The translations under genes and the position numbers were made by a program. Source: Streptomyces sp. AC512_CC834 (GTDB lineage: Bacteria > Actinomycetota > Actinomycetes > Streptomycetales > Streptomycetaceae). Taken from it: a stretch of DNA of 33,442 bases. The notes under the pieces are model-generated. The model worked only from the letters and a program-made list of their open reading frames with translations, did no database searches and was not told where the DNA came from. Shown here piece by piece: positions 7,228 through 14,404 of the stretch. Location: contig NZ_JAGMUO010000045.1 of the NCBI RefSeq assembly GCF_019049325.1, forward strand, positions 1 to 33,442, written 5' to 3'. Numbering within the stretch: the stretch's first letter is position 1; each line of letters begins with the position of its first letter.

Positions 7228-7509
7228 ATGCCTCGTAGTCTGAAGAAGGGGCCCTTCGTCGACGACCACCTGATCAAGAAGGTGGACACGCAGAACGAAG
7301 CCGGTTCCAAGAACGTCATCAAGACCTGGTCCCGTCGCTCGATGATCGTCCCGGCGATGCTCGGTCACACGATCGCGGTGCACAACGGCAAGACCCACAT
7401 CCCGGTGTTTGTCACCGAGTCCATGGTCGGCCACAAGCTCGGCGAGTTCTCGCCGACGCGCACCTTCCGGGGTCACGTCAAGGACGACCGGAAGTCGAAG
7501 CGCCGCTAA
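7228..7509 (+). CDS. rpsS: 30S ribosomal protein S19
   Basis: 93 residues. MPRSLKKGPFVDDHL at the start, TWSRRSMIVP in the middle and GEFSPTRTFRGH near the end are S19 signatures. S19 lies in the head of the 30S subunit, pairs with S13 and touches the A-site finger of 23S rRNA. It lies 12 bp after rplB in the same operon. Confidence 0.97.
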   Translation: MPRSLKKGPFVDDHLIKKVDTQNEAGSKNVIKTWSRRSMIVPAMLGHTIAVHNGKTHIPVFVTESMVGHKLGEFSPTRTFRGHVKDDRKSKRR

Positions 7510-7549
7510 GGCGGGGTGGATGACCATGACAAACACTGAAGGGACAACC

Positions 7550-7897
7550 ATGGAAGCCAGGGCCCAGGCGCGGTACATCCGCGTCACGCCCATGAAGGCC
7601 CGCCGCGTGGTGGACCTCATCCGTGGCATGGACGCCACGGAGGCTCAGGCGGTCCTGCGTTTCGCCCCGCAGGCCGCGAGCGTGCCGGTCGGCAAGGTGC
7701 TGGACAGCGCCATCGCCAACGCCGCGCACAACTACGACCACACCGACGCCGACAGCCTCGTCATTTCCGAGGCCTACGTCGACGAGGGTCCGACCCTGAA
7801 GCGGTTCCGTCCGCGCGCCCAGGGCCGTGCCTACCGGATCCGCAAGCGGACCAGCCACATCACCGTGGTCGTCAGCAGCAAGGAAGGAACCCGGTAA
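7550..7897 (+). CDS. rplV: 50S ribosomal protein L22
   Basis: 115 residues from ATG 7550 (MEARAQARYIRVTPMKARRV). Two in-frame ATGs upstream (7520 and 7526) would add 10 or 8 residues. I prefer 7550 because AAGGGA lies 6 nt before it and the protein then begins at the conserved core. The C-terminal GRAYRIRKRTSHITVVV is the strand next to the beta-hairpin that lines the exit tunnel. The stop overlaps the rpsC start (TAATG). Confidence 0.93.
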   Translation: MEARAQARYIRVTPMKARRVVDLIRGMDATEAQAVLRFAPQAASVPVGKVLDSAIANAAHNYDHTDADSLVISEAYVDEGPTLKRFRPRAQGRAYRIRKRTSHITVVVSSKEGTR

Positions 7898-8751
7898 TGG
7901 GCCAGAAGGTAAACCCGCACGGGTTCCGGCTCGGCATCACCACCGACTTCAAGTCGCGTTGGTACGCCGACAAGCTGTACAGGGACTACGTCAAGGAAGA
8001 CGTCGCCATTCGTCGCATGATGACGAAGGGCATGGAGCGCGCCGGCATCTCGAAGGTGGAGATCGAGCGCACCCGTGACCGCGTGCGGGTGGACATCCAC
8101 ACCGCCCGTCCCGGCATCGTCATCGGCCGCCGCGGCGCCGAGGCCGACCGCATCCGCGGTGAGCTGGAGAAGCTGACCGGCAAGCAGGTCCAGCTCAACA
8201 TCCTCGAGGTCAAGAACCCCGAGACGGACGCTCAGCTCGTGGCCCAGGCCGTCGCCGAGCAGCTCTCCTCCCGCGTCTCCTTCCGTCGCGCCATGCGCAA
8301 GAGCATGCAGGGCACGATGAAGGCCGGCGCCAAGGGCATCAAGATCCAGTGCGGTGGCCGCCTCGGTGGCGCCGAGATGTCCCGCTCGGAGTTCTACCGC
8401 GAGGGCCGTGTGCCCCTGCACACGCTCCGCGCGAACGTGGACTACGGCTTCTTCGAGGCCAAGACGACCTTCGGCCGCATCGGTGTGAAGGTCTGGATCT
8501 ACAAGGGCGACGTCAAGAACATCGCCGAGGTCCGCGCCGAGAACGCCGCCGCCCGTGCCGGCAACCGCCCGGCCCGTGGCGGTGCCGACCGCCCGGCCCG
8601 CGGTGGCCGCGGTGGCGAGCGTCGTGGGCGCAAGCCGCAGGGCGCCCAGGGCCAGCAGCCCGCCGAGGCCCCCAAGGCCGACGCGCCCGCGGCTGCCGCT
8701 GCCGCTCCGGCCGAGGCCTCGCCCTCTTCTACCGGTGGAACGGAGGCCTGA
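7897..8751 (+). CDS. rpsC: 30S ribosomal protein S3
   Basis: 284 residues. It begins MGQKVNPHGFRLGI, holds a KH domain with the GRRGAEADRIR loop (near residue 80) and the S3 C-terminal domain with GRIGVKVWIYKGD. The last 65 or so residues are a low-complexity Arg/Gly then Ala/Pro tail, longer than in E. coli (233 residues) but usual in actinobacteria. S3 forms part of the mRNA entry channel with S4 and S5. It starts on the last base of the rplV stop and is 5 bp from rplP. Confidence 0.97.
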   Translation: MGQKVNPHGFRLGITTDFKSRWYADKLYRDYVKEDVAIRRMMTKGMERAGISKVEIERTRDRVRVDIHTARPGIVIGRRGAEADRIRGELEKLTGKQVQLNILEVKNPETDAQLVAQAVAEQLSSRVSFRRAMRKSMQGTMKAGAKGIKIQCGGRLGGAEMSRSEFYREGRVPLHTLRANVDYGFFEAKTTFGRIGVKVWIYKGDVKNIAEVRAENAAARAGNRPARGGADRPARGGRGGERRGRKPQGAQGQQPAEAPKADAPAAAAAAPAEASPSSTGGTEA

Positions 8752-8756
8752 CCGAA

Positions 8757-9176
8757 ATGCTGATCCCCCGCAGGGTCAAGCACCGCAAGCAGCACCACCC
8801 GAAGCGCCGCGGTCAGGCCAAGGGCGGTACGACGGTCGCGTTCGGCGAGTACGGCATCCAGGCCCTCACGCCGGCGTACGTGACCAACCGCCAGATCGAG
8901 GCGGCCCGTATCGCGATGACCCGCCACATCAAGCGTGGCGGCAAGGTCTGGATCAACATCTACCCGGACCGCCCGCTCACGAAGAAGCCGGCCGAGACCC
9001 GCATGGGTTCCGGCAAGGGTTCTCCCGAGTGGTGGATCGCGAACGTGCACCCGGGCCGGGTCATGTTCGAGCTGTCCTACCCCAACGAGAAGATCGCCCG
9101 TGAGGCGCTGACTCGTGCGGCCCACAAGCTGCCGATGAAGTGCCGGATCGTCAAGCGCGAGGCAGGTGAAGCGTGA
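8757..9176 (+). CDS. rplP: 50S ribosomal protein L16
   Basis: 139 residues from ATG 8757 (MLIPRRVKHRKQHH). The frame is open far upstream, but that stretch is rpsC read out of frame. The motifs GGKVWINIYPD and TRMGSGKGSPEWW match L16, the latter loop carrying the arginine that is hydroxylated in other bacteria. L16 sits at the A site of the 50S subunit. GGAGG lies upstream inside the end of rpsC, and the stop overlaps the rpmC start. Confidence 0.97.
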   Translation: MLIPRRVKHRKQHHPKRRGQAKGGTTVAFGEYGIQALTPAYVTNRQIEAARIAMTRHIKRGGKVWINIYPDRPLTKKPAETRMGSGKGSPEWWIANVHPGRVMFELSYPNEKIAREALTRAAHKLPMKCRIVKREAGEA

Positions 9177-9400
9177 TGTCGGCCGGTACCAAGGCGTCCG
9201 AGCTGCGCGAACTGGGTGACGAGGAGCTTCTGGCGAAGCTTCGCGAAGCCAAGGAAGAGCTGTTCAACCTCCGCTTCCAGGCGGCGACGGGCCAGCTCGA
9301 GAACCACGGTCGGCTCAAGGCCGTCCGTAAGGACATCGCGCGGATCTACACCCTGATGCGTGAGCGCGAGCTGGGCATCGAGACGGTGGAGAGCGCCTGA
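9176..9400 (+). CDS. rpmC: 50S ribosomal protein L29
   Basis: 74 residues from ATG 9176 (MSAGTKASELREL). A GTG three bases earlier is possible but would sit inside the rplP end with no better ribosome site. Two helices with NLRFQAATGQLENHGRL in the turn are typical. L29 lies beside L23 at the tunnel exit. Both ends overlap neighbours by one base (rplP stop, rpsQ start), so the three genes are coupled. Confidence 0.95.
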   Translation: MSAGTKASELRELGDEELLAKLREAKEELFNLRFQAATGQLENHGRLKAVRKDIARIYTLMRERELGIETVESA

Positions 9401-9687
9401 TGAGCGAGAGCAACGTGACTGAAGAGACGAAGGCCTCCCGCGGCTTCCGCAAGACCCGTCAGGGTCTGGTCGTCAGCGACAAGATGGACAAGACCGTCGT
9501 CGTCGCCGTCGAGGACCGCGTGACCCACGCGCTGTACGGCAAGGTCATCCGCCGTACCGAGAAGCTCAAGGCCCACGACGAGCAGAACGCCGCCGGCGTC
9601 GGCGACCGTGTCCTCCTCATGGAGACCCGGCCGCTGTCCGCGACGAAGCGCTGGCGCGTCGTCGAGGTCCTCGAGAAGGCCAAGTAA
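9400..9687 (+). CDS. rpsQ: 30S ribosomal protein S17
   Basis: 95 residues: a short acidic extension then the OB-fold core, with GLVVSDKMDKTVVVAVE and HPLYGK-like HALYGKVIRRT. S17 binds the 5' domain of 16S rRNA early in assembly. It is the last gene of the S10 part of the cluster, and a 110-bp spacer with two hairpins separates it from rplN. Confidence 0.96.
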   Translation: MSESNVTEETKASRGFRKTRQGLVVSDKMDKTVVVAVEDRVTHALYGKVIRRTEKLKAHDEQNAAGVGDRVLLMETRPLSATKRWRVVEVLEKAK

Positions 9688-9692
9688 ATCTT

Positions 9693-9769
9693 CTGCGGGG
9701 CATTCCTCGCAGGACAGTTCCGCCAGGCTCGGCAGGGGCCCTCGTACCCTCGTACTGAGGCCCCTGCCG
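9693..9769 (+). terminator. Two hairpins between rpsQ and rplN (attenuator or processing sites)
   Basis: First hairpin: CTGCGGGG/CCTCGCAG with a CATT loop (9693-9712, one G-U pair). Second: an 11-bp perfect stem CGGCAGGGGCC/GGCCCCTGCCG with an 18-nt loop (9730-9769). They lie at the boundary where the S10 operon ends and the spc operon begins in E. coli. No clear promoter is seen before rplN, so partial termination or RNA processing fits better than full termination. Confidence 0.55.
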
Positions 9770-9797
9770 GGAACCGGCAGACAAACAGGAGATAGAC

Positions 9798-10166
9798 GTG
9801 ATCCAGCAGGAGTCGCGACTGCGTGTCGCCGACAACACTGGTGCGAAGGAAATCCTTTGCATCCGTGTGCTCGGTGGCTCCGGTCGCCGCTACGCGGGCA
9901 TCGGTGACGTCATCGTCGCCACCGTCAAGGACGCGATCCCCGGCGGCAACGTGAAGAAGGGTGACGTCATCAAGGCGGTCATCGTTCGCACCGTCAAGGA
10001 GCGCCGCCGTCCCGACGGCTCGTACATCCGCTTCGACGAGAACGCCGCTGTCGTTCTGAAGAACGACGGCGACCCTCGTGGCACCCGTATCTTCGGCCCG
10101 GTGGGCCGTGAGCTGCGCGAGAAGAAGTTCATGAAGATCATCTCCCTCGCGCCGGAGGTGCTGTGA
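9798..10166 (+). CDS. rplN: 50S ribosomal protein L14
   Basis: 122 residues, full length, starting with GTG 9798 (MIQQESRLRVADNTGAKE) after CAGGAGAT. The motif RVADNTGAKE-CIRVLGG and the end FMKIISLAPEVL are L14 signatures. L14 sits at the subunit interface, contacts 16S helix 14 and is the docking site of RsfS. rplX starts 2 bp later. Confidence 0.97.
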   Translation: MIQQESRLRVADNTGAKEILCIRVLGGSGRRYAGIGDVIVATVKDAIPGGNVKKGDVIKAVIVRTVKERRRPDGSYIRFDENAAVVLKNDGDPRGTRIFGPVGRELREKKFMKIISLAPEVL

Positions 10167-10168
10167 GC

Positions 10169-10492
10169 ATGAAGATCAAGAAGGGCGACCTGGTCCAGGT
10201 CATCACCGGTAAGGACAAGGGCAAGCAGGGCAAGGTCATCGCGGCCTTCCCCCGTGAGGACCGTGTCCTGGTCGAGGGTGTCAACCGGGTCAAGAAGCAC
10301 ACCAAGGCCGGGCCGACCGCTCGCGGTTCGCAGGCCGGCGGCATCGTGACCACCGAGGCCCCGGTCCACGTCTCCAACGTCCAACTGGTCGTGGAGAAGG
10401 ACGGCAACAAGGTCGTCACGCGCGTCGGGTTCCGCTTCGACGACGAGGGCAACAAGGTTCGCGTTGCCAAGCGGACGGGTGAGGACATCTGA
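10169..10492 (+). CDS. rplX: 50S ribosomal protein L24
   Basis: 107 residues from ATG 10169 (MKIKKGDLVQVITGKDKGKQ). GTG at 10163 would add MS; GGAGG at 10154 is 4 nt from the GTG but 10 from the ATG, so both are possible. The KOW motif GDLVQVITGKDKGKQGKV is plain. L24 is one of the two starters of 50S assembly. The stop overlaps the rplE start by one base. Confidence 0.95.
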   Translation: MKIKKGDLVQVITGKDKGKQGKVIAAFPREDRVLVEGVNRVKKHTKAGPTARGSQAGGIVTTEAPVHVSNVQLVVEKDGNKVVTRVGFRFDDEGNKVRVAKRTGEDI

Positions 10493-11049
10493 TGGCTACC
10501 ACCACCACTCCGCGTCTCAAGACGAGGTACCGCGAGGAGATCGCGGGCAAGCTGCGTGAGGAGTTCTCCTACGAGAACGTCATGCAGATCCCCGGCCTCG
10601 TCAAGATCGTGGTCAACATGGGTGTGGGCGACGCCGCCCGCGACTCCAAGCTGATCGAGGGCGCCATCCGCGACCTCACCACGATCACCGGTCAGAAGCC
10701 GGCCGTCACCAAGGCCCGCAAGTCCATCGCGCAGTTCAAGCTGCGCGAGGGCCAGCCGATCGGTGCCCACGTCACGCTCCGTGGCGACCGCATGTGGGAG
10801 TTCCTGGACCGCACCCTGTCGCTCGCGCTGCCGCGCATCCGCGACTTCCGCGGTCTGTCCCCCAAGCAGTTCGACGGCCGTGGCAACTACACCTTCGGTC
10901 TCACGGAGCAGGTCATGTTCCACGAGATCGACCAGGACAAGATCGACCGCACCCGGGGTATGGACATCACCGTGGTGACCACGGCGACCAACGACGCTGA
11001 GGGCCGCGCGCTCCTTCGTCACCTCGGCTTCCCCTTCAAGGAGGCGTGA
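10492..11049 (+). CDS. rplE: 50S ribosomal protein L5
   Basis: 185 residues. It has RLKTRYREEI at the N-terminus, IPGLVKIVVNMGVGDA, GQKPAVTKARKSIAQFKLR, and the C-terminal FPEIDQDKID-like FHEIDQDKIDRTRGMDI. L5 binds 5S rRNA in the central protuberance and contacts the P-site tRNA. It is coupled to rplX by a TGATG overlap and followed 5 bp later by the S14 gene. Confidence 0.97.
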   Translation: MATTTTPRLKTRYREEIAGKLREEFSYENVMQIPGLVKIVVNMGVGDAARDSKLIEGAIRDLTTITGQKPAVTKARKSIAQFKLREGQPIGAHVTLRGDRMWEFLDRTLSLALPRIRDFRGLSPKQFDGRGNYTFGLTEQVMFHEIDQDKIDRTRGMDITVVTTATNDAEGRALLRHLGFPFKEA

Positions 11050-11054
11050 GCGAG

Positions 11055-11240
11055 ATGGCGAAGAAGGCTCTGATTGCCAAGGCTGCTCGCAAGCCCAAGT
11101 TCGGTGTACGCGGCTACACGCGCTGCCAGCGCTGCGGCCGTCCGCACTCCGTGTACCGCAAGTTCGGCCTGTGCCGCGTGTGCCTTCGTGAGATGGCTCA
11201 CCGTGGCGAGCTGCCGGGCGTGACCAAGAGCTCTTGGTAA
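11055..11240 (+). CDS. rpsZ: 30S ribosomal protein S14, zinc-binding (type Z)
   Basis: 61 residues from ATG 11055 (MAKKALIAKAARKPKFGVRG). Cysteines 24, 27, 40 and 43 form two CxxC pairs that hold zinc, so this is the short zinc-containing form (rpsN type Z). Streptomycetes often carry a zinc-free paralogue elsewhere for zinc shortage. A GTG at 11046 would add three residues. GGAGG of the rplE end lies upstream. S14 helps fold the 30S head. Confidence 0.95.
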   Translation: MAKKALIAKAARKPKFGVRGYTRCQRCGRPHSVYRKFGLCRVCLREMAHRGELPGVTKSSW

Positions 11241-11476
11241 TCCGGTAATTCCGGGTTATTCAGACTCTCGGTAAGCATCGAGGTGGGCAGAGGCCCTGCT
11301 CCGCATGCCTTAGGCTTGTGGGGTTGGGCGTCTGCCGCCCCGAACGCCCGCAGGCAGTGCCTGCACATACATGCTTACTACGCCGTAGGTCCACCGCGCC
11401 GCACCCGTCCCGTCTCGGATCGGGGAGAGGGATGGCGCACCGGGAAACCACGGCGAGAGAGGCCGAAGGCCAATTC
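11241..11476 (+). other. 236-bp spacer between rpsZ and rpsH
   Basis: The longest gap inside the ribosomal protein block. It holds a GGGCGT/ACGCCC inverted repeat, a GCAGGC-AGT-GCCTGC hairpin (11350-11364) and a TAGGCT hexamer (11311-11316) without a matching -35. The spacer may carry a weak internal promoter or an S8-type control site, but I cannot fold or test it here. No ORF in it is convincing. Confidence 0.4.
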
Positions 11477-11875
11477 ATGACCATGACTGATCCGATCGCA
11501 GACATGCTTACGCGTCTGCGGAACGCGAACTCGGCGTACCACGACTCTGTGACGATGCCGGCGTCCAAGATCAAGTCTCACATCGCGGAGATCCTCCAGC
11601 AGGAGGGCTTCATCACGGGCTGGAAGACCGAGGACGCCGAGGTCGGCAAGAACCTCGTCCTCGAGCTGAAGTTCGGCCCGAACCGTGAGCGCTCCATCGC
11701 GGGCATCAAGCGGATCTCCAAGCCCGGTCTCCGGGTGTACGCGAAGTCCACCAACCTGCCCAAGGTGCTGGGTGGCCTCGGCGTGGCGATCATCTCCACG
11801 TCGCACGGGCTCCTCACTGGACAGCAGGCCGGCAAGAAGGGCGTAGGCGGAGAAGTTCTCGCCTACGTCTGGTAA
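11477..11875 (+). CDS. rpsH: 30S ribosomal protein S8
   Basis: 132 residues from ATG 11477 (MTMTDPIADMLTRLRNAN); the second ATG (11483) would also fit but drops two residues. The C-terminal block GVAIISTSHGLLT and GGEVLAYVW is the S8 signature that binds 16S helix 21. In E. coli S8 represses the spc operon; the long spacer before this gene makes local control possible but unproven. Reading upstream of the ATG in this frame is spacer, not gene. Confidence 0.96.
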   Translation: MTMTDPIADMLTRLRNANSAYHDSVTMPASKIKSHIAEILQQEGFITGWKTEDAEVGKNLVLELKFGPNRERSIAGIKRISKPGLRVYAKSTNLPKVLGGLGVAIISTSHGLLTGQQAGKKGVGGEVLAYVW

Positions 11876-11899
11876 CGGAAGGGAACGGAGGAAACAGCT

Positions 11900-12439
11900 A
11901 TGTCGCGCATCGGCAAGCTCCCCATCGCGGTTCCCGCCGGCGTGGACGTCACCATCGACGGCCGTACGGTCGCGGTCAAGGGCCCCAAGGGTTCGCTGAC
12001 CCACACCGTCGTGGCACCGATCGACATCGCCAAGGGTGAGGACGGCGTTCTGAACGTCACCCGCCCCAACGAAGAGCGTCAGAGCAAGGCCCTTCACGGC
12101 CTGTCCCGCACGCTGGTGGCGAACATGATCACCGGCGTGACCCAGGGTTACGTGAAGAAGCTCGAGATCAGCGGTGTCGGTTACCGCGTGCTCGCCAAGG
12201 GTTCGAACCTGGAGTTCTCCCTCGGCTACAGCCACCCGATCCTCGTCGAGGCCCCCGAGGGCATCACCTTCAAGGTGGAGAACCCGACCCACTTCTCGGT
12301 CGAGGGCATCGACAAGCAGAAGGTCGGCGAGGTTGCGGCCAACATCCGCAAGCTGCGCAAGCCCGACCCGTACAAGGCCAAGGGCGTCAAGTACGAGGGC
12401 GAAGTCATCCGCCGCAAGGTCGGAAAGGCGGGTAAGTAA
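11900..12439 (+). CDS. rplF: 50S ribosomal protein L6
   Basis: 179 residues. It starts MSRIGKLPIAVPAGV, with the two L6 repeats and the C-terminal DKQKVGEVAANIRKLRKPDPYKAKGVKY. L6 lies near the factor-binding stalk base and the sarcin-ricin loop. A GGAGG box 8 nt upstream supports ATG 11900. rplR follows after 3 bp. Confidence 0.97.
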   Translation: MSRIGKLPIAVPAGVDVTIDGRTVAVKGPKGSLTHTVVAPIDIAKGEDGVLNVTRPNEERQSKALHGLSRTLVANMITGVTQGYVKKLEISGVGYRVLAKGSNLEFSLGYSHPILVEAPEGITFKVENPTHFSVEGIDKQKVGEVAANIRKLRKPDPYKAKGVKYEGEVIRRKVGKAGK

Positions 12440-12442
12440 GCC

Positions 12443-12826
12443 ATGGCATACGGACAGAAGATCCTCAAGGGCGACGCCTACAAGCGCGCCGCGATCAAGC
12501 GCCGTCACATCCGGATTCGCAAGAATCTCTCGGGTACGGCGGAGCGTCCCCGTCTGGTCGTTACCCGCTCGAACCGCCACATCGTGGCCCAGGTGATCGA
12601 CGACCTCAAGGGTCACACCCTTGCGTCGGCGTCCACCCTGGACACCTCGATCCGTGGTGGCGAGGCGGACAAGTCCGCGCAGGCCCAGCAGGTCGGCGCC
12701 CTGGTCGCCGAGCGTGCCAAGGCCGCGGGTGTCGAGGACGTGGTCTTCGACCGTGGTGGCAACCAGTACGCCGGGCGCATCGCCGCTCTGGCGGACGCCG
12801 CCCGCGAAGCCGGACTGAAGTTCTGA
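12443..12826 (+). CDS. rplR: 50S ribosomal protein L18
   Basis: 127 residues. The basic N-terminus, RPRLVVTRSNRHIVAQVIDD and the end VVFDRGGNQYAGRIAALADAA are typical. L18 binds 5S rRNA with L5 in the central protuberance. It lies 3 bp after rplF. The 64-bp spacer to rpsE has a small GCAGCG/CGCTGC inverted repeat (12840-12859). Confidence 0.97.
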   Translation: MAYGQKILKGDAYKRAAIKRRHIRIRKNLSGTAERPRLVVTRSNRHIVAQVIDDLKGHTLASASTLDTSIRGGEADKSAQAQQVGALVAERAKAAGVEDVVFDRGGNQYAGRIAALADAAREAGLKF

Positions 12827-12890
12827 GCCGCCCGTCGCGGCAGCGGCCGATGTCGCTGCGCAGCGCCGGAAACAGAGAGAGGTAATTCCA

Positions 12891-13493
12891 ATGGCTGGAC
12901 CCCAGCGCCGCGGTAGCGGTGCCGGTGGCGGCGAGCGGCGGGACCGGAAGGGCCGTGACGGTGGCGGTGCCGCCGACAAGACCGCTTACGTTGAGCGCGT
13001 TGTCGCGATCAACCGCGTCGCCAAGGTTGTGAAGGGTGGTCGTCGCTTCAGCTTCACTGCGCTGGTCGTGGTGGGCGACGGTGACGGCACCGTGGGTGTC
13101 GGATACGGCAAGGCCAAGGAGGTGCCGGCCGCCATCGCCAAGGGTGTTGAGGAGGCCAAGAAGCACTTCTTCAAGGTCCCCCGCATCCAGGGCACCATCC
13201 CGCACCCCATCCAGGGTGAGAAGGCTGCCGGCGTCGTGCTGCTCAAGCCCGCGTCCCCGGGTACCGGCGTTATCGCCGGTGGTCCGGTGCGTGCCGTGCT
13301 CGAGTGCGCCGGTATCCACGACATCCTGTCGAAGTCGCTCGGCTCCGACAATCAGATCAACATCGTGCACGCGACCGTGGAGGCCCTCAAGGGTCTCCAG
13401 CGTCCCGAGGAGGTCGCGGCCCGCCGCGGTCTGCCGCTCGAGGACGTGGCCCCCGCGGCTCTTCTCCGCGCACGTGCCGGGGCGGGTGCGTAA
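12891..13493 (+). CDS. rpsE: 30S ribosomal protein S5
   Basis: 200 residues, longer than E. coli S5 (167) by a Gly/Arg-rich N-terminal extension (residues 1-30) and a short Ala-rich tail. The dsRNA-binding-like block RVAKVVKGGRRFSFTALVVV and the core GTGVIAGGPVRAVLE are S5 signatures. S5 affects decoding accuracy with S4 and S12; the spectinomycin loop lies in its N-terminal part (around VKGGRRF). GAGAGAGG precedes ATG 12891. Confidence 0.97.
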   Translation: MAGPQRRGSGAGGGERRDRKGRDGGGAADKTAYVERVVAINRVAKVVKGGRRFSFTALVVVGDGDGTVGVGYGKAKEVPAAIAKGVEEAKKHFFKVPRIQGTIPHPIQGEKAAGVVLLKPASPGTGVIAGGPVRAVLECAGIHDILSKSLGSDNQINIVHATVEALKGLQRPEEVAARRGLPLEDVAPAALLRARAGAGA

Positions 13494-13495
13494 TC

Positions 13496-13678
13496 ATGGC
13501 GCAGCTCAAGATTACGCAGGTCAAGTCCTACATCGGCAGCAAGCAGAACCACCGTGACACCCTGCGTTCCCTTGGTCTCAAGGGGATCAACACGCAGGTC
13601 GTCAAGGAGGACCGCCCCGAGTTCCGCGGCATGGTGCACACCGTCCGCCACCTCGTGTCGGTCGAGGAGGTCGACTGA
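13496..13678 (+). CDS. rpmD: 50S ribosomal protein L30
   Basis: 60 residues from ATG 13496 (MAQLKITQVKSYIG). The motif RDTLRSLGLKGINTQVV is diagnostic. L30 is a small 23S rRNA binder. The frame is open upstream only because it runs through rpsE out of frame. It lies 2 bp after rpsE and 2 bp before rplO. Confidence 0.96.
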   Translation: MAQLKITQVKSYIGSKQNHRDTLRSLGLKGINTQVVKEDRPEFRGMVHTVRHLVSVEEVD

Positions 13679-13680
13679 TC

Positions 13681-14136
13681 ATGGCGGAGAACAACCCGCT
13701 CAAGATCCACAACCTCCGTCCCGCCCCGGGCGCCAAGACCGCCAAGACCCGTGTGGGTCGTGGTGAGGCGTCGAAGGGTAAGACGGCCGGTCGTGGAACC
13801 AAGGGTACGAAGGCCCGTTACCAGGTTCCGGAGCGCTTCGAGGGTGGCCAGATGCCCCTCCACATGCGTCTTCCGAAGCTGAAGGGCTTCAAGAACCCGT
13901 TCAAGACCGAGTTCCAGGTCGTGAACCTCGACAAGCTGGGCGCGCTGTACCCCGAGGGTGGCGAGGTCACCGTCGAGGGCCTCGTGGCCAAGGGTGCCGT
14001 TCGCAAGAACAGCCTCGTCAAGGTCCTCGGCCAGGGCGAGATCTCCGTGGCGCTGCAGGTGACGGTCGACGCCGTCTCCGGCTCCGCCAAGGAGAAGATC
14101 ACCGCCGCCGGCGGTACCGTCACCGAGCTCGTCTGA
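13681..14136 (+). CDS. rplO: 50S ribosomal protein L15
   Basis: 151 residues. It has the glycine- and lysine-rich N-terminal tail (RVGRGEASKGKTAGRGTKG), FEGGQMPLHMRLPKLKGF, and the C-terminal globular part. L15 binds late 50S assembly intermediates. It is the last gene of the spc ribosomal block; a strong hairpin follows 32 bp after the stop, which separates it from secY. Confidence 0.97.
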   Translation: MAENNPLKIHNLRPAPGAKTAKTRVGRGEASKGKTAGRGTKGTKARYQVPERFEGGQMPLHMRLPKLKGFKNPFKTEFQVVNLDKLGALYPEGGEVTVEGLVAKGAVRKNSLVKVLGQGEISVALQVTVDAVSGSAKEKITAAGGTVTELV

Positions 14137-14168
14137 GTCCTTCAGGCGCCCCGATGACTTGAGCGATC

Positions 14169-14208
14169 CCGACCGGGGATACCCCACAAAAGGGGTATCC
14201 CCGGTTGG
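14169..14208 (+). terminator. Strong terminator hairpin after rplO
   Basis: A 17-bp stem with one G-U pair (core GGGGATACCCC / GGGGTATCCCC) and a 6-nt ACAAAA loop. It is the best hairpin in the ribosomal block and ends the S10-spc transcript or most of it. In E. coli secY is inside the spc operon; here it looks separately transcribed. Confidence 0.8.
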
Positions 14209-14212
14209 TCGT

Positions 14213-14242
14213 TCCAAGGAAAGTGCTCCCGCCGGTAAGGTG
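14213..14242 (+). promoter_or_regulatory. Candidate secY promoter
   Basis: TTCCAA (14213-14218), 18 nt, then TAAGGT (14237-14242), just downstream of the rplO terminator. The -10 is a good TAnnnT match and the -35 is poor. It would give a leader of about 155 nt. Confidence 0.4.
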
Positions 14243-14307
14243 GCCTGCGCTGCCCTCTTTCACGGGTGCGTCACATGAGGCACTCTGAGCGGCGGTTCAC
14301 CGTTACT

Positions 14308-14336
14308 CACTTAGTCGTCCACTTAGTCGTTCACTT
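14308..14336 (+). repeat. 12-bp direct repeat in the secY leader
   Basis: CACTTAGTCGT occurs at 14308-14318 and 14320-14330, a 12-bp period, and a third partial copy (CACTT) follows at 14332-14336. It lies about 70-100 bp before the secY start. Whether it binds a protein or is chance is open. Confidence 0.6.
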
Positions 14337-14404
14337 GTCAGCCGTCAGTCGAACCTCAAGACCGTCACCCTTGACGCAGTAGCGCGGGGGTCGCAGGAGG
14401 CACC

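Noticed and set aside
11378..12979. A 533-codon minus-strand frame over rpsH-rplF-rplR
   Set aside because: It spans three real genes and their gaps, and has no ribosome site or recognisable domain.
14371..14376. TTGACG before secY as a -35 box
   Set aside because: The place for a -10 falls on the ribosome site AGGAGG with no A/T-rich hexamer.
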